Source: Prochlorococcus sp. HOT208_60m_813B04
GTDB lineage: Bacteria; Cyanobacteriota; Cyanobacteriia; PCC-6307; Cyanobiaceae
Direction: 5' to 3'
NCBI GenBank assembly: GCA_002025975.1
Contig: MWOU01000107.1
Coordinates: forward strand, 1-41,499
DNA length: 41,499 nt
How positions within the stretch are numbered: position 1 is the stretch's first letter; every line of letters starts with the position of its first letter. The notes below the pieces were generated by a model. It had not been told where the DNA came from, did no database searches, and saw only the letters and a list, made by a program, of their open reading frames with translations. The position numbers and the translations under genes were made by a program. This document shows positions 1 to 7,391 of the stretch, piece by piece.

Positions 1-656
1 ACATATAAAACTTCTTTAATAAATTCTTGCCGATCACCTGCCATCTCTAACATTGGGAACATTATTGCTAAATCTGATGCAACAGAAAAATAATTACCAT
101 TATGGGTAAGCAAATCACTTTTGTTAATAGAAAGCCATAAATCATGTCTAAATGTTTTTAGATGAGAAGCATACCAAAAATATTTTCTATATAAATTAAG
201 GTTTCTTATAAAACGAGGATATTTTTTTCCTTGAATCCCTTTAGATGATAGATGAGAACCATAAGTAATTAAGCAATTAGTATTTATATACTTTTCATAT
301 AAAATATCTAGAACATCGCCGCTATAAAGATAGTCATCTCCATCAACTAATATATTAATTGTCTTAGATGGTTCTTTTATATTTAAACTAAGCAACTTAT
401 TAATATTATTTAAAGCACCGAGCTTCCTTGGGTTCTTACTTATTTCAAAGTTTTCATACTTATTACAAATTTCTAATGCTAATTCATAAGAATAATCAGT
501 AGAGCAATCATCAATTACTTTTACTTGATAATTTTTATATGATTGCTTAATGATTGAATTAAGACATTTTTTTATATATTTTTCTGCATTAAAAACTGGA
601 ACAATAATATTAAATAAAAATTGTTGATTTTCTTTATAAATAAGCTTTGTTTCCAA
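1..656 (-). CDS. Glycosyltransferase family 2, partial (C-terminus off the left edge)
   Basis: Reading the minus strand from a TTG at 656 gives an open frame that runs off the window. Near its N-terminus it shows the GT-A fold opening of family 2 enzymes (NIIVPVFNAEKYIKKCL), then IDDCSTD and, near residue 110, the metal/nucleotide-sugar site VDGDDYL. Such enzymes transfer a sugar from a nucleotide donor during LPS or capsule assembly at the inner membrane. TTG is the first possible start after an in-frame TAA directly upstream, and AAGAGG lies about 13 nt before it; a later start is possible. It diverges from the GT11 gene at 754, which suggests a surface-polysaccharide locus continuing to the left. 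The acceptor and sugar cannot be told from the sequence. Confidence 0.85.
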   Translation of the reverse strand, partial: METKLIYKENQQFLFNIIVPVFNAEKYIKKCLNSIIKQSYKNYQVKVIDDCSTDYSYELALEICNKYENFEISKNPRKLGALNNINKLLSLNIKEPSKTINILVDGDDYLYSGDVLDILYEKYINTNCLITYGSHLSSKGIQGKKYPRFIRNLNLYRKYFWYASHLKTFRHDLWLSINKSDLLTHNGNYFSVASDLAIMFPMLEMAGDRQEFIKEVLY

Positions 657-753
657 TTAATATAAAATTCCTCTTAGGTTAAGATTATATAATTTTTTTA
701 GAGATAAAAAATATAAAAATTTTTTTCTTAATTAAATTTATCAGATTTTGAAA

Positions 754-1587
754 ATGCTTTTTTCTAGAATGGTAGGAGGATTGGGTAATCAATTATTTCA
801 GACTGCAGCATTACTTAAATATAGACGCCACAAAGAAAAAGTAATAATTTCTTTTTTAGGCGATATTCATATACCTAAAAGAGTAAATTGTCTAAGTTCC
901 ATTTTTGAAATGCCTGATTGGCTATATTTCGATAATTCTAGAAAACTAAATTTATTGACTAAATTATTTGCCAGAAGTTCAGCAGGATTAAGATTTGGGA
1001 GTTATTTGCCTTTATTTGGAATTAATGATAGGAATTTTAATCATAATAAATCTTATTTTTTGAGCCAAAAATTATTATTTTTAGACGGTTATTTCAATCA
1101 AAATTGGGACTATAAAAGACTTCATTCTTTGTTCAGTGTATTAAAATTGAAAAAAATAAAATTGAATAAAGAACAGCAAACAATTTGTAATCAAAATGTA
1201 TTGATTCACATAAGAGGTGGAGACTTTCTTTCAATAAAAAAGCTAAATATTTGCAAGCTTGCTTATTACAAAAACTCAATAGAATATTTTCTTTCCAAAG
1301 GGTCAAAAAATTTCATTGTAATTTGTGAAGATCAAAATTACGGGAAAGAGTTAATAAAAGAACTGAAAAATTATTTTACTGATTTGCAAATTTCAATTTT
1401 AAAATCAGATTCTATAAAAAATGATTTTAATCTAATTAGATTTTCAAAATTAGCAATTTTAAGCAATAGTACTTTCTCTTGGTGGGCATCTTTTTTATCA
1501 AATTCAAAGAAAGAATTTTTAGTCCCTTCTAATTTCTCAATTAAAGAAAAACGTATGATTCTGCCTAGCGAAACCATAATAAGTTGA
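754..1587 (+). CDS. Alpha-1,2-fucosyltransferase-like glycosyltransferase (GT11)
   Basis: A protein of about 277 residues with the three hallmarks of family GT11: GGLGNQLFQ at residues 8-16, the donor-binding HxRxGD motif (HIRGGD, about 152-157) and NSTFSWWASFLS near 245. Family members move fucose from GDP-fucose onto a galactose of a surface glycan. I chose ATG 754 because it puts the GGLGNQ motif at the usual distance from the N-terminus; an in-frame TTG at 748 would add two residues. No strong ribosome binding site is visible. It sits head-to-head with a GT2 gene, so both probably serve O-antigen or other envelope polysaccharide synthesis. Fucose specificity is inferred from the family and not proven; some GT11 enzymes use other acceptors. 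Confidence 0.87.
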   Translation: MLFSRMVGGLGNQLFQTAALLKYRRHKEKVIISFLGDIHIPKRVNCLSSIFEMPDWLYFDNSRKLNLLTKLFARSSAGLRFGSYLPLFGINDRNFNHNKSYFLSQKLLFLDGYFNQNWDYKRLHSLFSVLKLKKIKLNKEQQTICNQNVLIHIRGGDFLSIKKLNICKLAYYKNSIEYFLSKGSKNFIVICEDQNYGKELIKELKNYFTDLQISILKSDSIKNDFNLIRFSKLAILSNSTFSWWASFLSNSKKEFLVPSNFSIKEKRMILPSETIIS

Positions 1588-1683
1588 ATATTAAACAATT
1601 TACTATTTTGTGAAATTATAATAATGATCAAAATTTATATTTTTGAAATTATCTAAAATAATAAAAACTTTAGGGATATTGAT

Positions 1684-2547
1684 ATGAATATATTGTATGA
1701 AAGGATAAAAAATATATATTTAGGTTTGTTTTTTTTAAGTCCAAAACTATTATCAACCATAATATTTATCCCTTTTTTGTACATTTGTGGATGGATCTTG
1801 GCAAGTCCTATTTTTTTATTAGGTATTAATAAAGAAAATCTTTCATTAATAGGAACAATTTTTACTTTCTTGATATTTATTTTTTCTTTACCAAAATGGT
1901 TCAAATTGCGCTGGGGTGTTATCAATACTTGGAAATTACTTGGAATTAATAAAATTGATAAAAATATAAATTTATTTATCTTTTTTTTAAGAGGTTTCTT
2001 ATTATCAGTAATCCTGATATCTATAATTTTAGTTCCAATAATTGGAACAAAATGGGGTTATTGGATAGGCACAATTTCTCCAGATATATTAATAAATGCA
2101 ATTTTTCTCATTTTAGGTGTTGGATTCGCGGAAGAGCTTATTTTTAGAGGTTGGCTTTTGGAAGAATTGAAAAAGCAATTTGGATTAAAAAAAGCAATAC
2201 TTGGACAATCATTTATTTTTAGCATAGTTCATATAGGATTTGATTTGCCCTTTTTGCAGATGCTAAGCATACTTACCGGATTATTTTTGCTAGGTATTTT
2301 GTTATCTCTTATAAGATTAAAAGATAAGAACTCTTTATGGGGTTGTATTGGATTACATGGAGGACTTGTTGGATTATGGTTTATTACAAATAATGGGTTA
2401 TTTGAAATATCAAAAAATTCACCTAAATGGTTGGTTGGGCCAGGGACTATAAATACGAATCCCCTTGGTGGAATATTTGGAATATCTTTAATGGCTCTTT
2501 TTTGTTTTTTGAATTTTAGGCTTTTGAAAGAAAAATCAAAGTTTTAA
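1684..2547 (+). CDS. CPBP family intramembrane glutamic endopeptidase
   Basis: A 287-residue polytopic membrane protein with the catalytic motifs of the CPBP/Abi (type II CAAX protease) family: E150-E151 followed by R155 in FAEELIFRG, H183 in the IVHIGFD segment, and H225 in GLHGG. The family cleaves membrane-associated substrates; in bacteria roles in signalling, bacteriocin self-immunity and protein processing are known, but the substrate here is unknown. An AGGG about 8 nt upstream supports ATG 1684. It is a single gene, same strand as the fucosyltransferase, about 100 nt after it. Cyanobacteria carry several paralogues, so this need not belong to the surface-glycan locus. Confidence 0.86.
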   Translation: MNILYERIKNIYLGLFFLSPKLLSTIIFIPFLYICGWILASPIFLLGINKENLSLIGTIFTFLIFIFSLPKWFKLRWGVINTWKLLGINKIDKNINLFIFFLRGFLLSVILISIILVPIIGTKWGYWIGTISPDILINAIFLILGVGFAEELIFRGWLLEELKKQFGLKKAILGQSFIFSIVHIGFDLPFLQMLSILTGLFLLGILLSLIRLKDKNSLWGCIGLHGGLVGLWFITNNGLFEISKNSPKWLVGPGTINTNPLGGIFGISLMALFCFLNFRLLKEKSKF

Positions 2548-2574
2548 ATAAAAGTTATTTGATATAAAAATTTT

Positions 2575-2802
2575 TTACCATCTCGGGTATTTTTTTTGCC
2601 AACCTTCATCAACTAATTTTTGCAATAATAATCTTGCTTCTTCAATAACAATTTTTTTTCTAGTTTTCATTAATGGAGGATATTCCCCATGAATTCCCAT
2701 TATGATCCCTTCTTCAATAAAGATATAAGCAATAGATTTATCAAAATGCTTTTTATCTTTATAAAAAGCATCACCCCCACAAAATTGGAGTCAATTAATC
2801 AT
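2575..2802 (-). pseudogene. DUF1651-like gene with in-frame TGA near its start
   Basis: On the minus strand ATG 2802 reads Met-Ile-Asn, then TGA (2791-2793), and the same frame stays open for another 71 codons to TAA at 2575. The continuation contains YKDKKHFDKSIAYIFIEEG, PPLMKTRKKIVIEEARLLL and a terminal DEGWQKKYPRW, which is the pattern I know from DUF1651, a small family of marine picocyanobacteria ending in GW...W. Members usually have a Trp-Leu pair near the N-terminus, so the TGA falls where a TGG would be expected. The only later ATG would leave 41 residues. Most likely a nonsense-mutated or 5'-truncated copy; an unusual start codon or a sequencing error is not excluded. Confidence 0.6.
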
Positions 2803-2846
2803 ATACTTGCATTAAAATTAGCGAGGGTAATATTTGTTTATTTTTC

Positions 2847-3275
2847 TCATACTTGATATATTTTTTCTTTTTGCCTATTTTTTTTCAATTCGCCACGTTT
2901 TTTCTTAAACTCAACTCTTTTTTTTTGCGATGCTTTAGTAGGTTTTGTAGATTTTCTATATTTAAATTGTTTATTTAAACCATCTTTTATTATTGAACTA
3001 AGTTTCATTAAAGCTAGTTGCCTATTTTGTAATTGATTTCTATTTTCTTGAACCGCTAAACATAAAATATTTTTTACTAATTTTTTTTTCAAATTAATCT
3101 TAAGGATTGATTTCTGATAATCATTTAGGACTTTTGAATCTTCTAGATTAAAAATAATCTCTACTCTACTTTCATTTTTATTTACATTCTGCCCTCCAGG
3201 TCCAGAAGATCTGGAAAATCGCCACTTAATTTCGTTGGATGGTATTACTAATGTTTTAGTAATTTTTAAATCCAT
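2847..3275 (-). CDS. arfB: Alternative ribosome-rescue factor ArfB (peptidyl-tRNA hydrolase, YaeJ family)
   Basis: The 142-residue protein has the class-I release factor catalytic loop GPGGQNVNK (GGQ at 27-29) but no codon-recognition domain, and ends in a Lys/Arg-rich tail (about residues 105-142). This is the architecture of ArfB/YaeJ/ICT1, which hydrolyses peptidyl-tRNA on ribosomes stalled on non-stop mRNAs, the basic tail entering the empty mRNA channel. The length equals the family norm of about 140. It stands alone, divergent from the gene at 3476. Picocyanobacteria also use tmRNA, so this would be a backup route; that is inference, since no tmRNA lies in this window. Confidence 0.9.
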   Translation of the reverse strand: MDLKITKTLVIPSNEIKWRFSRSSGPGGQNVNKNESRVEIIFNLEDSKVLNDYQKSILKINLKKKLVKNILCLAVQENRNQLQNRQLALMKLSSIIKDGLNKQFKYRKSTKPTKASQKKRVEFKKKRGELKKNRQKEKIYQV

Positions 3276-3475
3276 TTATAGTTCTTAATTTAGATTTTAG
3301 AATAATGTCTCTAATACTTTAAAACATACCTATAAATTTGATCGGTAAATACTGGGCGGTTATGTTATGTAAACCGAAATTCGGTGTATTTGCCGTATCA
3401 ATATCTTCGGTATTTATCCTTTCATATTCAAAAGAATTATTAGATATTGAATTTGTACTAATTCAAAGGTCACTT

Positions 3476-3712
3476 ATGTATTCAATGTTTGATCTTCTTT
3501 TTGAAACACCTTCATATCGCCCTGTATATGTTATTTCAGATAGTGAAATGAAGGAGTTAAAGAAAAACCAACATCAAGAAGAGCTTGATGAAATTACAAC
3601 ACAAAAAGTAAGACTTGAAGATGCTTTTAAAGCTCAACTAAAACATCTTGAAGAGAGAGAAAAAGAAGTAAAAAAAGAACTTAAAGAACTCTCAGCCTCA
3701 AAAGACAAATAA
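3476..3712 (+). CDS. Conserved hypothetical acidic/basic helical protein, about 78 aa
   Basis: Function not recognised. The N-terminus (MYSMFDLLFETPSYRPVYVI) is followed by a long charged segment, about residues 25-78, rich in Lys and Glu with heptad-like spacing, probably a coiled coil. AAAGG at 3465-3469 lies 6 nt before ATG 3476, so I place the start there; ATG 3485 (MFDLLF) is a close alternative. The frame is open upstream to a TTG at 3338, but that stretch holds palindromic sequence and reads less like protein. A strong terminator follows at 3739, so this is a one-gene transcript. A conserved picocyanobacterial protein is likely from the sharp N-terminal motif, but this is from memory. 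Confidence 0.7.
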   Translation: MYSMFDLLFETPSYRPVYVISDSEMKELKKNQHQEELDEITTQKVRLEDAFKAQLKHLEEREKEVKKELKELSASKDK

Positions 3713-3738
3713 TTTATTTTAGAGAAATTAATTTTTTC

Positions 3739-3764
3739 AAAGACGGTTAAAAACCGTCTTTTTT
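3739..3764 (+). terminator. Rho-independent terminator after the 3476-3712 gene
   Basis: AAAGACGGTT (3739-3748), a 3-nt loop and AACCGTCTTT (3752-3761) form a perfect 10-bp stem ending in a run of T. It begins 26 nt after the stop codon. Confidence 0.9.
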
Positions 3765-3830
3765 AATTCTTATAGTTTCAGGTATCAATTAAATCCACAA
3801 ATTTTAAAAATATTTTCCATAATAAAAAAT

Positions 3831-3935
3831 ATGAGTAACAATAAAGAAAAAATAAGAATGTTCTTACCCTTTAGTTGGGTAATTTGTGCAGCAATATCTT
3901 TTGCTTATATAAATTCTCATTTAATAAATACCTAA
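3831..3935 (+). CDS. Small membrane protein, 34 aa
   Basis: ATG 3831 to TAA 3933-3935 encodes a 34-residue peptide with a charged start (MSNNKEKIRMF) and one hydrophobic segment (about residues 11-29), consistent with a single-span membrane peptide. It ends 5 nt before the ATG of the next gene (3941), also a membrane protein, so the two are probably co-transcribed and perhaps translationally linked. No clear ribosome binding site is seen. Function unknown. Confidence 0.5.
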   Translation: MSNNKEKIRMFLPFSWVICAAISFAYINSHLINT

Positions 3936-3940
3936 CATAA

Positions 3941-4285
3941 ATGTCTTATCCCTCAAGAGACGAAATACTTGCATCTTCAAAAGGGTGGGTGGCATCTTTT
4001 TTAAATTTCCTTCCTGGTTTAGGATCGGGTTACTTATATCAAAGAAGATGGAAACCCTATTGTTTTACCATCACTGCTATTACTGCATGGTTCGCTTTAG
4101 GTATTTTTTTACAAGGTGATTCAGAACCTTCTCAAAAAGAACAAATAATCGGAATCTCTGGTCTTTTATTCATATCAATAGTTACAGTTTTAGAAGCCAA
4201 CTTGGCTTTCAAAAAAGCAAGTAATAAAACAAAAGCTGAAAAAGATAAAATAATATTCCATGAGAAAAAAGGATGGTTTAAGTAA
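3941..4285 (+). CDS. Conserved hypothetical membrane protein, 114 aa
   Basis: The protein has two or three hydrophobic segments: a Gly-rich stretch (FLNFLPGLGSGYLYQRRWKP, about 21-40) leading into a membrane span, then about 48-60 and 72-90, and a charged Lys-rich C-terminus. The GLGSGYLYQRRW pattern is reminiscent of TM2-type small membrane proteins, but I cannot assign a family with confidence. It follows the 34-residue membrane peptide by 5 nt and converges on the gene at 4371 across a shared hairpin. Function unknown. Confidence 0.75.
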   Translation: MSYPSRDEILASSKGWVASFLNFLPGLGSGYLYQRRWKPYCFTITAITAWFALGIFLQGDSEPSQKEQIIGISGLLFISIVTVLEANLAFKKASNKTKAEKDKIIFHEKKGWFK

Positions 4286-4333
4286 TAAAAAAATAAGATC
4301 TAAAAAATATTTAATTAGTTATCAGTTTTTAAA

Positions 4334-4381
4334 TTTATAACTAAAAAATTTTTTTATCTTAAAAATTTTTTTAGTTATAAA
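4334..4381. terminator. Bidirectional hairpin between convergent genes
   Basis: A near-perfect inverted repeat (TTTATAACTAAAAAATTTTT / AAAAATTTTTTTAGTTATAAA) with a loop of about 5 nt separates the genes ending at 4285 (+) and 4371 (-). The A and T runs on both sides make it usable as a terminator in either direction. Its right arm contains the TAA stop and last codons of the minus-strand gene. Confidence 0.7.
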
Positions 4382-4643
4382 AAAATAAAATTTCCTTTTC
4401 TTTGAGACCTTCCCATCCCGAGTCTATTAATAATTGATTCAATGTTTCTTTATCAAAATGCTTAGAACCGGTTTTGACGCATCTATTTCTCATTGATTTT
4501 TTAACACCACTCCTTTGTCTTTTTTTCTCCTCATCCATAATTTTGTTATACAGATCTAGCATTTTTTGAGGAATTGGAGTTCCATCAAGATCCACTCCAT
4601 TTTGAATAGCAAGATCAACAGCTTGCATTCCCATTTTCTTCAT
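4371..4643 (-). CDS. Conserved hypothetical protein, 90 aa
   Basis: Not recognised as a named family. A charged, probably helical and cytoplasmic protein: acidic first third (DLAIQNGVDLDGTPIPQKML), a basic stretch KKRQRSGVKKSMRNR near residues 39-53, and the C-terminus LLIDSGWEGLKEKEILFFYN. An alternative start at the second Met-Gly (MGMQAVD, three codons in) is plausible. The stop codon lies inside the hairpin shared with the convergent neighbour. The high identity feel of the IPQKML and SMRNR segments suggests a conserved picocyanobacterial protein; function unknown. Confidence 0.75.
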   Translation of the reverse strand: MKKMGMQAVDLAIQNGVDLDGTPIPQKMLDLYNKIMDEEKKRQRSGVKKSMRNRCVKTGSKHFDKETLNQLLIDSGWEGLKEKEILFFYN

Positions 4644-4709
4644 ATAGTAAAAAGAAGCTGAAACTATAATAAGACAAAACTTATTAATATAAATTCTTTG
4701 AATAATAAT

Positions 4710-5159
4710 TTATTGATTTTGAATTTCCTTAAGTACTCTAATAGCCTCTTTAATATGTTCAGGCCCATTCAATAAATCTCTAAAAATATGCCTAATTGTC
4801 CCTTTGCGATCGATAACGTAAGTTACCCTACCATCCATAAAACCTAATACTTTAGGAACTTTAAAAGTTTTCCTAAGCGAATCATTCGTATCGCAAAGTA
4901 GTGGATACTGTAATTTATTTTTATTGGCAAATGCTAAATGACTTGAGGTACTTCCATTACTTACTCCCCAAACTTGTGCACCTAATACTTTAAATAAGTC
5001 ATATTTATCTCTAAATCCGCAAACTTCTATAGTGCAACCCGGCGTATCATCTTTTGGATAAAAAAACAAAACAAGAGGATTTTTTAATCCCTTATTTGAT
5101 CTTTTAACTCCATTTTGATCCAGTAAAGAAAATTCTGGAATTTTATCTCCAATCTGCAA
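4710..5159 (-). CDS. prxQ: Peroxiredoxin Q (Bcp-type thiol peroxidase)
   Basis: A 149-residue thioredoxin-fold peroxidase. The active-site segment FFYPKDDTPGCTIEVCGFRD carries peroxidatic Cys42 and, five residues later, resolving Cys47, the arrangement of atypical two-Cys PrxQ/BCP. It reduces H2O2 and alkyl hydroperoxides with electrons from thioredoxin; cyanobacterial PrxQ is thought to protect photosynthetic membranes. Length is typical (about 150). It lies 66 nt upstream, in minus-strand transcription order, of the 90-residue gene at 4371-4643 and could share its transcript. Confidence 0.93.
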   Translation of the reverse strand: MQIGDKIPEFSLLDQNGVKRSNKGLKNPLVLFFYPKDDTPGCTIEVCGFRDKYDLFKVLGAQVWGVSNGSTSSHLAFANKNKLQYPLLCDTNDSLRKTFKVPKVLGFMDGRVTYVIDRKGTIRHIFRDLLNGPEHIKEAIRVLKEIQNQ

Positions 5160-5309
5160 AATAATTCTTATAAAGCTTCATATTAGAGGTTAATATGTTT
5201 TTTTTGTGGGCTTAAAATAAATAACTGATATTAAAGTCAGTTTTTTTGTTTTAAAAGATACTAAAAAATTATTGAAATAAACTAGGGTTAAATTATTAAT
5301 TCAATAATT

Positions 5310-5444
5310 ATGGAATTAATAATTTATATTTTTTTATTTCTTATTCTTTTTGTGGGAGTTATTTTCAACTTAAAAATAACTAATTTTAAAAAAGTTAAAG
5401 AAATACGAAACAAAGTTAAAGATTATTCAAAAAAGAATAATTAA
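5310..5444 (+). CDS. Small membrane protein, 44 aa
   Basis: ATG 5310 to TAA 5442-5444 encodes one N-terminal hydrophobic helix (MELIIYIFLFLILFVGVIFNL) followed by a basic tail with ten Lys or Arg residues. This is a typical single-span protein with the tail in the cytoplasm by the positive-inside rule. It lies between two minus-strand genes and has its own short upstream region. Function unknown. Confidence 0.5.
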   Translation: MELIIYIFLFLILFVGVIFNLKITNFKKVKEIRNKVKDYSKKNN

Positions 5445-5460
5445 ATATGTATTACTAAGA

Positions 5461-5700
5461 TTAAAATTCAATTTTTTCATTTGGAGTAAATACTGAGCAA
5501 TATTTTTTTACGAGATCCTTTGGCTGATTAATGGAAGAATTTGTTAGTTTTAATTTTAGTTTTTCTACAGCCTCATTAGCATTAATCTCACCGAGTCGAT
5601 ATCTTGCACACGTATCTAATACTTTAAACATTTTTGTAGTTACGGCTTCAGCTGGACAAATTAGAAAAAAAAAGTAAAAAACAACAAATAAGTACTTCAT
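5461..5700 (-). CDS. Small exported protein with signal peptide, 79 aa
   Basis: The N-terminus is a clear Sec signal peptide: MKY, a hydrophobic Phe-rich core, then a likely cleavage after PAEA (about residue 19). The mature part of about 60 residues has two Cys (in DTCARYRLGE and KKYCSVF) that could form one disulfide in the periplasm or thylakoid lumen. I do not recognise the family. It ends 16 nt from the convergent 44-residue gene. Confidence 0.7.
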   Translation of the reverse strand: MKYLFVVFYFFFLICPAEAVTTKMFKVLDTCARYRLGEINANEAVEKLKLKLTNSSINQPKDLVKKYCSVFTPNEKIEF

Positions 5701-5876
5701 TTTTTTAAATAGTAAATATTAAGCAAATAGTTTCAATAATTTAGAAAAAAATTAATTTAGAAAAAGGTTGAAATTAATAGAATGACCTAATTTGAGTATA
5801 ATCTGGGAATTCTATAGAATAATAATAAAAGAAATTAAGATAAAATAAGTGATAGAAATAAATAATCTCGGTGAAA

Positions 5877-6014
5877 ATGAGAAAATTAATAGATAAACAT
5901 AAAACTCTTATAAATTGGTACCAAAAAAAATTCAAATTGAGTGATTATCAATTACTCTGGTTAGTTTTCTTTAAAGGAGTATTAATAACAATAATATTTT
6001 TCAAAATTTTTTAA
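5877..6014 (+). CDS. Small membrane protein, 45 aa
   Basis: ATG 5877 to TAA 6012-6014. A basic, amphipathic first half (MRKLIDKHKTLINWYQKKFKL) precedes a hydrophobic helix (about residues 25-44: LLWLVFFKGVLITIIFFKIF). A GTG two codons upstream (5871) is an alternative start. The well-formed half-amphipathic, half-transmembrane layout and the Trp/Tyr content argue for a real peptide, perhaps thylakoid-associated. It precedes tatA by 90 nt. Function unknown. Confidence 0.55.
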   Translation: MRKLIDKHKTLINWYQKKFKLSDYQLLWLVFFKGVLITIIFFKIF

Positions 6015-6104
6015 TATTAAAAAAGCTGTTCCGAGTATGAAATTTTCATATGATTTGACTATATTTAATAGTAGATTTCCTAATTAGTTAAATAGTTATC
6101 AGTC

Positions 6105-6371
6105 ATGAATATTTTTGGTGTAGGTTTGCCTGAAGTTACTGTAATACTTATCTTAGCTCTTTTAATTTTTGGTCCCAAAAAGCTTCCAGAATTAGGAAAA
6201 CAGCTTGGTAAAACTTTGAAAAGTCTTAAAAAAGCGTCGAATGAATTTCAAAATGAAATCGATCAAGTTATGAAAGTTGAAGATAAAGATGAATCTCCTA
6301 AATCTATAGAAAGCAATCAAACCAATGAAATTAATCAAGAAAAAATAGATTCTGAAAACAGCAAAAAATAA
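6105..6371 (+). CDS. tatA: Twin-arginine translocase subunit TatA/TatE
   Basis: An 88-residue protein with the TatA plan: short periplasmic start, one membrane helix (about 6-21), the FGPKKLPELGKQLG hinge and amphipathic helix (about 22-45), then an acidic, unstructured tail. TatA oligomers form the passage for folded twin-arginine substrates across the plasma and thylakoid membranes, with TatC, which is not in this window. The gene downstream starts 4 nt after its stop, so the two are probably one operon. Confidence 0.93.
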   Translation: MNIFGVGLPEVTVILILALLIFGPKKLPELGKQLGKTLKSLKKASNEFQNEIDQVMKVEDKDESPKSIESNQTNEINQEKIDSENSKK

Positions 6372-6375
6372 TATC

Positions 6376-6768
6376 TTGGATAGGCCCATAACCCCCATAG
6401 ACGAATTTGAAAGAGCATTAGATAAAGCAGCTCTTACTAAAGAAGAATATGAATTAATAGACTACATCCGCTATACAAGCGTTTTTACACAACCTAGTCT
6501 TATTAAAGATTTAAAAAGGCCATCAAAACCTCCTCTTTTGTCAGTTCTATGTCAAATTTGCAGAAAAATTGGTTCGGAGATGCCAGATCATTTCAAAAAA
6601 GTAATTGAGTGGTCAATTGAATTAAGTGATCACAATACAAAATGGGATGCTCATTTAATTTGCGCAGAAGCATTAAATATAGACAAAATCCCATTAAGTC
6701 CTATTAATGGAACTACTTTGTTTGATGTTCTTGTTGTACACAAAGAATTATTTCTTGGATTTGATTAA
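6376..6768 (+). CDS. Conserved hypothetical protein, 130 aa
   Basis: A soluble, mostly helical protein of unknown function (segments DEFERALDKAALTKEEYELI, SVLCQICRKIG and WDAHLICAEALN). The start is a TTG at 6376, 4 nt after the tatA stop; no ATG in frame precedes the conserved-looking N-terminus, and the tight spacing argues for coupled translation with tatA. Three Cys residues are scattered and form no metal motif. It ends 1 nt from the stop of the convergent gene at 6770. Linkage to Tat function is possible only by context. Confidence 0.75.
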   Translation: MDRPITPIDEFERALDKAALTKEEYELIDYIRYTSVFTQPSLIKDLKRPSKPPLLSVLCQICRKIGSEMPDHFKKVIEWSIELSDHNTKWDAHLICAEALNIDKIPLSPINGTTLFDVLVVHKELFLGFD

Positions 6769-6769
6769 A

Positions 6770-7087
6770 TTAATCATCTAAAGGCACAGAATCAGTATCT
6801 ATAACTTCCGAATCCTCAAACTTATTTATTTTATTTTCAATCCAGTTATTTATATAACTTACTAAAGGCAATGAACCTCTAAAAATAAAAATAGAGGTAG
6901 GCAAAGCGCTTAATAAACCGAATACAGGACTTTTAAAAAGTAATCTTCCGGCTTTTATGTTAAATAAAATAATAAGCGCTGAAGGAACTATAACTTTAAC
7001 TACTGTTTTAAGCGCCTCAAGCCAACCGACACGATATATCCACCATATTAAAACTATGCCAACTATATAGAGGAATAAGTAAGTCAT
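6770..7087 (-). CDS. Hypothetical membrane protein, 105 aa
   Basis: Three hydrophobic segments can be seen (about residues 2-20, 28-46 and 56-80), followed by an acidic C-terminal tail ending DSEVIDTDSVPLDD. I do not recognise a family. It is a single gene, ending 1 nt from the convergent gene at 6376-6768 and divergent from the Nif11-like gene at 7175. Confidence 0.72.
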   Translation of the reverse strand: MTYLFLYIVGIVLIWWIYRVGWLEALKTVVKVIVPSALIILFNIKAGRLLFKSPVFGLLSALPTSIFIFRGSLPLVSYINNWIENKINKFEDSEVIDTDSVPLDD

Positions 7088-7174
7088 AAAAATAGTATAA
7101 TGAATATCTATTTATCTTGTTCTTGATAAGAAAAAGATTTTATAAATTTCTTTAACATCAATCAAATTCTAGTA

Positions 7175-7390
7175 ATGAGTTTTTCTGAAATAAAAAAATT
7201 TTTAATTAAGATGCAATCTGATGAAGAATTAAAAAAGCAGGTTACGACATCCTCTACAGCAGATGATGTTGCCCTAATAGGTCAACGCTTAGGTTATGAC
7301 TTTTCAGGAGATGATCTCTTAAGATTTAATGGAAAAAAAGTTGATAAAGTTACGGTAAGAAAGGTAGATCATCCAGGAGAATACCATTAA
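7175..7390 (+). CDS. Nif11-like leader-peptide family protein, 71 aa
   Basis: The first 50 residues have the Nif11-domain pattern (FLIKMQSDEELKKQV, then DVALIGQRLGYDFSGDDL), the domain that serves as leader in many cyanobacterial RiPP precursors. Here the tail (FNGKKVDKVTVRKVDHPGEYH) has no Cys, Ser-rich core or double-Gly cleavage site, and no LanM or other maturase is nearby. It therefore looks like a stand-alone Nif11 protein and not a lanthipeptide (prochlorosin-type) precursor. Role unknown. It stops 1 nt before the convergent gene at 7392. Confidence 0.8.
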   Translation: MSFSEIKKFLIKMQSDEELKKQVTTSSTADDVALIGQRLGYDFSGDDLLRFNGKKVDKVTVRKVDHPGEYH

Positions 7391-7391
7391 A

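Noticed and set aside
2791-2793. Selenocysteine or programmed readthrough at the DUF1651 TGA
   Set aside because: No SECIS-like element or selenium genes are visible, and the expected residue is Trp and not Cys; a simple nonsense mutation is more economical.
3338-3475. N-terminal extension of the 3476 gene from TTG 3338
   Set aside because: AAAGG with ideal spacing precedes ATG 3476, and the extension covers palindromic, probably regulatory DNA.
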